Origin: Bacillota bacterium
GTDB taxonomy: Bacteria; Bacillota; DSM-12270; Thermacetogeniales; Thermacetogeniaceae
Assembly (NCBI GenBank): GCA_029907475.1
Contig: JARYLU010000001.1
Location: forward strand, 124,001-188,000
Direction of reading: 5' to 3'
DNA length: 64,000 nt
Below are positions 60,792-64,000 of the stretch, piece after piece. The notes under the pieces are model-generated. The model did no database searches and had not been told where the DNA came from. It saw nothing but the letters and a program-made list of their open reading frames with translations. The position numbers were made by a program, and so were the translations under genes. The stretch's first letter is position 1. Each line of letters starts with the position of its first letter.

Positions 60792-61745
60792 GTGGAAAAG
60801 AGACCCGAAAGGATAGCTGTTTTACTGGGAGGTTTTTCTTCTGAGCGGGATGTCTCCTTAAAAACAGGCAAACAGATTGCTCAAGCTCTGGCTGACAAAG
60901 GTTATCAGGTAAAGGAAATTGATCCCGCGTTCCAATTAGTAAAAAGCTTGCAGGAGTTTCAGCCCGATGTGGTCTTTATTGCTTTACATGGAAAATTTGG
61001 TGAGGATGGGACAATCCAGGGATTGCTAGAAATTCTCGGTTTCCCTTATACTGGTTCCGGTGTTTTAGCCAGCGCTCTCGCGATGAATAAGGTAATGACG
61101 AAAAAAATTCTTCTTTCTGAAGGAATAGAGACGGCACCCTTTCATGTTTTTAAAAAGGATGATTTAAAGCACAAGGATTTAGCTCAAATTGCGGGTGAAA
61201 TTATTGAACATCTTGAGTTTCCGGTTGTGGTAAAACCGGCCTGTCAAGGTTCAACGATTGGTGTTTCGGTTGTGAGAAACCTTAGAGAGTTTGAAGCCGC
61301 TGTTGCTTGTGCCTTCCAATACGACGAAGTCTCATTTGCCGAGCAGTTTATTGAAGGGGTGGAAGTTACAGCATCGGTTTTGGGGACCCTGAATCCCCAG
61401 GTCTTGCCGCTGATCGAAATTATTTCAGAAACAGGCTTTTATGATTACAGGGCGAAATATAGTGCAGGGTTGAGCCGCCATATCATCCCCGCCCGGATTC
61501 GTCCGGACGTGGCTAAAGAGGTGGAAGCAATTGCTGTCAGGACTTACCGCGCTCTTAATTGTCGCCATTTCGCCCGGATAGATTTTATAATCAGCAATGA
61601 CGGGGTTCCGTATGTTTTGGAAGTAAATACGATTCCGGGAATGACGCCAACAAGCCTTTTTCCTGACGCGGCTCAAGCTGCCGGGATTTCTTTTTCGGAT
61701 CTCGTTTCGCGCCTGGTTGAAGAAGCCTGGTCTTCAAAGAAGTAA
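60792..61745 (+). CDS. ddl: D-alanine--D-alanine ligase
   Basis: Product of 317 residues. ATP-grasp motifs: LLGGFSSERDVSLKTG, ALHGKFGEDGTIQGLLE, PYTGSGVLASALAMNK, VVVKPACQGSTIGVSVV, FIEGVEVTASVLG, and ARIDFIISNDGVPYVLEVN with NTIPGMTPTSLFP. It makes the D-Ala-D-Ala dipeptide for peptidoglycan. Two consecutive GTG codons (60789, 60792) are both possible; the second is seven bases after GGGGAG. The next gene begins 17 bases after its stop. Confidence 0.96.
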   Translation: MEKRPERIAVLLGGFSSERDVSLKTGKQIAQALADKGYQVKEIDPAFQLVKSLQEFQPDVVFIALHGKFGEDGTIQGLLEILGFPYTGSGVLASALAMNKVMTKKILLSEGIETAPFHVFKKDDLKHKDLAQIAGEIIEHLEFPVVVKPACQGSTIGVSVVRNLREFEAAVACAFQYDEVSFAEQFIEGVEVTASVLGTLNPQVLPLIEIISETGFYDYRAKYSAGLSRHIIPARIRPDVAKEVEAIAVRTYRALNCRHFARIDFIISNDGVPYVLEVNTIPGMTPTSLFPDAAQAAGISFSDLVSRLVEEAWSSKK

Positions 61746-61762
61746 AAAGAGCAAGGAGCTTC

Positions 61763-62773
61763 ATGGTGGAAAGGTTTCATCAGTGGTTACGCCTGGTTGT
61801 CGGAATCCTCATAATTATTTTAATAGGTATTCTTGGAATTAAGTTTTTCGAGGGGTACTCTTTTCTGGAGGCTCTGTGGTTTATTATTGTTTCCCTTACA
61901 ACAACCGGTTATGGAGATTACGTTCCTGTTACGACAGCAGGACGAGTCTTCATAATGGTCCTCCTCGTTATTGGAATAGGTTTCGTTCTTTACGCCTTTA
62001 GTAGTGGGGTAGGGATGATCGTTGAGGGGAAACTGGTGGACGTGTTTGGGGGGCGAGATATGCGTAAAAAAATTGCTAAGCTGGAAGGCCACATCTTAAT
62101 TTGCGGTGCAGGAAGGGTGGGGCGCCAGGTAATTCAGCGCTTAAAGAGAGAAGATGTTCCCTTCGTGGTTATTGAAAGCGAACCCAGTGTTATTCAGGAG
62201 CTCCGGGAGCAAGGTATGCTGGTTCTGGAAGGTGATGCCACCGCAGATCATACGCTGCTGGAGGCCGGGATTCAGAAGGCAAGAGGACTTATTGCGGCCC
62301 TTCCTTCTGATGCCGATAATGTGTTCGTTACTTTAACCGGTAAAGAGCTTAACCCCGAAATTGTGATCGTCGCCCGGGCCAACAAGGAAGAGGCGGAAAG
62401 CAAGCTCATCAGGGCGGGGGCCAATAAAGTAATCGTGCCCGAAGCAATTGGGGGCAGGCGGATGGCTGCTTCTATTCTGAGGCCGGCTACCGTTGAATTT
62501 GTAGAAACCATCATGCACGATCACGGAGCGGAAATAGAAATTGAAGAAATTGCAGTCTCAGACCAATCTCCTCTGATCGGAAAAACCCTGCGGGATTCTC
62601 GCATCAAGGAGCGGACGGGAGCGATGATTATTGCGATTATGCGAAAAGGAGAAATTGTCGGGGTTCCCCGGGCCGATGAAAAAATTAAAACCCATGATCT
62701 TTTAATAGTGATCGGGACACGGGGCCAGCTTACTCTATTAGAAAACTTAGCAGTCGGAACTGAAGAGGCGTAA
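61763..62773 (+). CDS. Potassium channel with RCK (TrkA-N and TrkA-C) domains
   Basis: Product of 336 residues. Two membrane helices flank a pore loop with the K+ selectivity filter SLTTTGYGDYVPVT; then a RCK domain with the NAD-binding loop HILICGAGRVGRQVIQRL and DATADHTLLEAGI, and a TrkA-C domain in the last 90 residues (SPLIGKTLRDSRIKER, MIIAIMRKGEIVGVP). Ligand-gated K+ channel of the MthK type. ATG follows CAAGGAGCTTC, 17 bases after ddl; the ATPase gene starts three bases after its stop, so the three may be co-transcribed. Confidence 0.93.
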   Translation: MVERFHQWLRLVVGILIIILIGILGIKFFEGYSFLEALWFIIVSLTTTGYGDYVPVTTAGRVFIMVLLVIGIGFVLYAFSSGVGMIVEGKLVDVFGGRDMRKKIAKLEGHILICGAGRVGRQVIQRLKREDVPFVVIESEPSVIQELREQGMLVLEGDATADHTLLEAGIQKARGLIAALPSDADNVFVTLTGKELNPEIVIVARANKEEAESKLIRAGANKVIVPEAIGGRRMAASILRPATVEFVETIMHDHGAEIEIEEIAVSDQSPLIGKTLRDSRIKERTGAMIIAIMRKGEIVGVPRADEKIKTHDLLIVIGTRGQLTLLENLAVGTEEA

Positions 62774-62776
62774 GAA

Positions 62777-64000
62777 GTGTTAAACAGCAGGATTCTCAAA
62801 GACAAGATTCATTTCATTGATGGAAAAGGTTACAAAGCCTATCAGGAAATTGAAGGAGAATACGATTTCGGAAAGTACCAGCTTTTTATCGATCACGTCC
62901 AGGGAGATCCTTTTGCTGCCCCTTCAAAGGTGAGGGTAAGGGTAAATCAAAAACTTGCCCGGTTTCCTTCGGCTTTGTATCAGACAAAAATCAGGCAAAT
63001 TGCTTTAACCGATTATTTGGCCAGGTGTTTTGCTCGGGCATGTGAGAAGTTTGGAGAAAGGTTACGAGGTACGGGGAATAGCGGGTTAATTGCAATAGAT
63101 CATGGAAAACAGGAGATTCTGGAACGAAGTGCTGTTGTGATTAACCAGGACTTTGTAGAGGCCCGTTTTATCTGCGGTCTTCCTGCAAGAGGCCGGACGA
63201 TTTTAGGCCGCTCTGCAGAAACTATCTTTTTTCAGGCGGTACCCCGGATTATAGAAGCCAGTCTTTTTTATAACGTGGTTAACCAAAAAGAATTGCACGA
63301 ATTTATTTTACTGGCGGAAGACCAGGAGGCAATCAGGTCTTCCCTTGATCAGCTTTCTCTTGTGGCTTTTATTGCTAATGGTTCTGTTCTGCCACGTCTC
63401 AGTGGAATTAGCGATGCCCCTCTCATGGGACCCTGCGTTGTTCCTTTTCAAAGTCCGAAAGATCTGGAAGTCACCTTTGAAGCCCCTAACCACGGAGTAA
63501 TTACAGGGATGGGGATACCGAAAGGTGTTACCTTGATAGTTGGAGGGGGGTACCACGGGAAATCAACTTTACTTCGTGCTATTGAGAAGGGGGTTTATAA
63601 CCACATTCCGGGGGATGGGAGGGAATGGGTAATTACAATTAAAGATGCAGTAAAAATTCGGGCTGAAGACGGGAGAAGGGTTGAAAAAGTAGATATTAGC
63701 CCTTTTATCAACAATCTCCCTTTTGGTCAGGATACCCGTTGTTTCTCCACAGAAAACGCAAGCGGGAGTACTTCACAGGCTGCCAACATTATAGAAGCCA
63801 TAGAAATGGGAGCCAGGCTCTTGCTGATCGATGAGGATACAAGTGCAACCAATTTTATGATTAGGGATGAACGGATGCAATCTCTTGTTTCGAAAGAAAA
63901 AGAGCCAATTACTCCTTTTCTAGATAAGGTGCGACTTTTGTTAAAAGACATGGGCGTCTCTACAATTTTGGTAGTAGGAGGTTCGGGTGATTATTTAGAT
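62777..64000 (+). CDS. ABC-class P-loop ATPase of PF09818 type (3' end outside window)
   Basis: GTG 62777 opens a frame that stays open to the right edge, 408 codons. Visible: N-terminal FIDGKGYKAYQEIEG and VRVRVNQKLARFP, Walker A LIVGGGYHGKSTLLRAI, a signature-like SGSTSQAANIIEAI, and Walker B LLLIDEDTSATNFM, then VSTILVVGGSGDYLD at the edge. This is the layout of the predicted ATPases of the ABC class (PF09818), soluble proteins of about 560-570 residues with unknown role. Roughly 150 residues are missing. Confidence 0.87.
   Translation, partial: MLNSRILKDKIHFIDGKGYKAYQEIEGEYDFGKYQLFIDHVQGDPFAAPSKVRVRVNQKLARFPSALYQTKIRQIALTDYLARCFARACEKFGERLRGTGNSGLIAIDHGKQEILERSAVVINQDFVEARFICGLPARGRTILGRSAETIFFQAVPRIIEASLFYNVVNQKELHEFILLAEDQEAIRSSLDQLSLVAFIANGSVLPRLSGISDAPLMGPCVVPFQSPKDLEVTFEAPNHGVITGMGIPKGVTLIVGGGYHGKSTLLRAIEKGVYNHIPGDGREWVITIKDAVKIRAEDGRRVEKVDISPFINNLPFGQDTRCFSTENASGSTSQAANIIEAIEMGARLLLIDEDTSATNFMIRDERMQSLVSKEKEPITPFLDKVRLLLKDMGVSTILVVGGSGDYLD

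Overview
The window looks like the chromosome of a thermophilic or otherwise anaerobic, endospore-forming, acetogenic or syntrophic member of the Firmicutes (Clostridia; content closest in kind to Moorella or Thermacetogenium; inferred from gene content, not from a search). Supporting signs: a full Wood-Ljungdahl carbonyl/methyl branch (cooC-acsA-acsB-acsC-acsF-acsD-acsE plus metV/metF), an alpha/beta SASP, a SpoVM-like micro-protein, a T-box leader, DnaD/DnaI-type primosome genes, SLH and DegV proteins, strong AGGAGG-type ribosome sites and many GTG/TTG starts.

Layout. 1-5.3 kb: the end of fdhE, then a tetrapyrrole operon (siroheme synthase domain, hemA, hemC, hemB) that also carries cheR. 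5.3-11.1 kb: a 3D-domain secreted protein broken by an in-frame TGA (minus strand), an FtsA-like ATPase with C-terminal repeat domains, tRNA-Leu, degV and a UbiB-type kinase. 11.5-25.8 kb: the core of the window, one run of genes ending in a strong terminator at 25.77 kb: two CooC-type nickel ATPases, CODH, acetyl-CoA synthase, both corrinoid protein subunits, the methyltransferase, and then an HdrA-MvhD fusion, MetV, MetF and a second HdrA-like flavoprotein. HdrB and HdrC are absent, so the methylene-THF reductase module is unusual.

25.8-43.4 kb: a nuclease-fold-like hypothetical, a T-box controlled aminotransferase, dnaD-dnaI, speE, then a cluster for aryl/arylpyruvate metabolism (Na+/solute symporter, PaaK, IorA, IorB, HisC-type aminotransferase, Sir2), a YlaI-type zinc protein, a coiled-coil protein, a GH13 enzyme, a remnant of a DAHP synthase gene, tRNA-Arg, YjbQ and DUF3786 proteins. 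43.5-52 kb: SpoVM-like peptide, an exported duplicated-domain protein, a TIGR04086-type membrane protein, a response regulator with a degenerate GGDEF domain, Fur, a TPR protein, folE, surE, rtcB and a MoxR ATPase.

52-64 kb: a NuoE/NuoF/iron-sulfur module like HydC/HydB of electron-bifurcating enzymes but with no catalytic subunit next to it, an SASP gene, a region with transposon scars that also holds the promoter of an EF-G-like GTPase, dinB under a promoter whose spacer is a LexA box, an SLH protein, tRNA-Trp, ddl, a K+ channel with RCK domains, and the start of a PF09818-type ABC-class ATPase that runs off the right edge.

How it works together (inference): acsABCDEF makes acetyl-CoA from CO2-derived CO and a methyl group (or runs in reverse for acetate oxidation); MetV/MetF supplies methyl-THF using electrons delivered through the HdrA/MvhD-like proteins; the NuoEF-type module exchanges electrons between NAD(H) and an unidentified partner; the tetrapyrrole genes can feed corrinoid and siroheme synthesis needed by the corrinoid protein.
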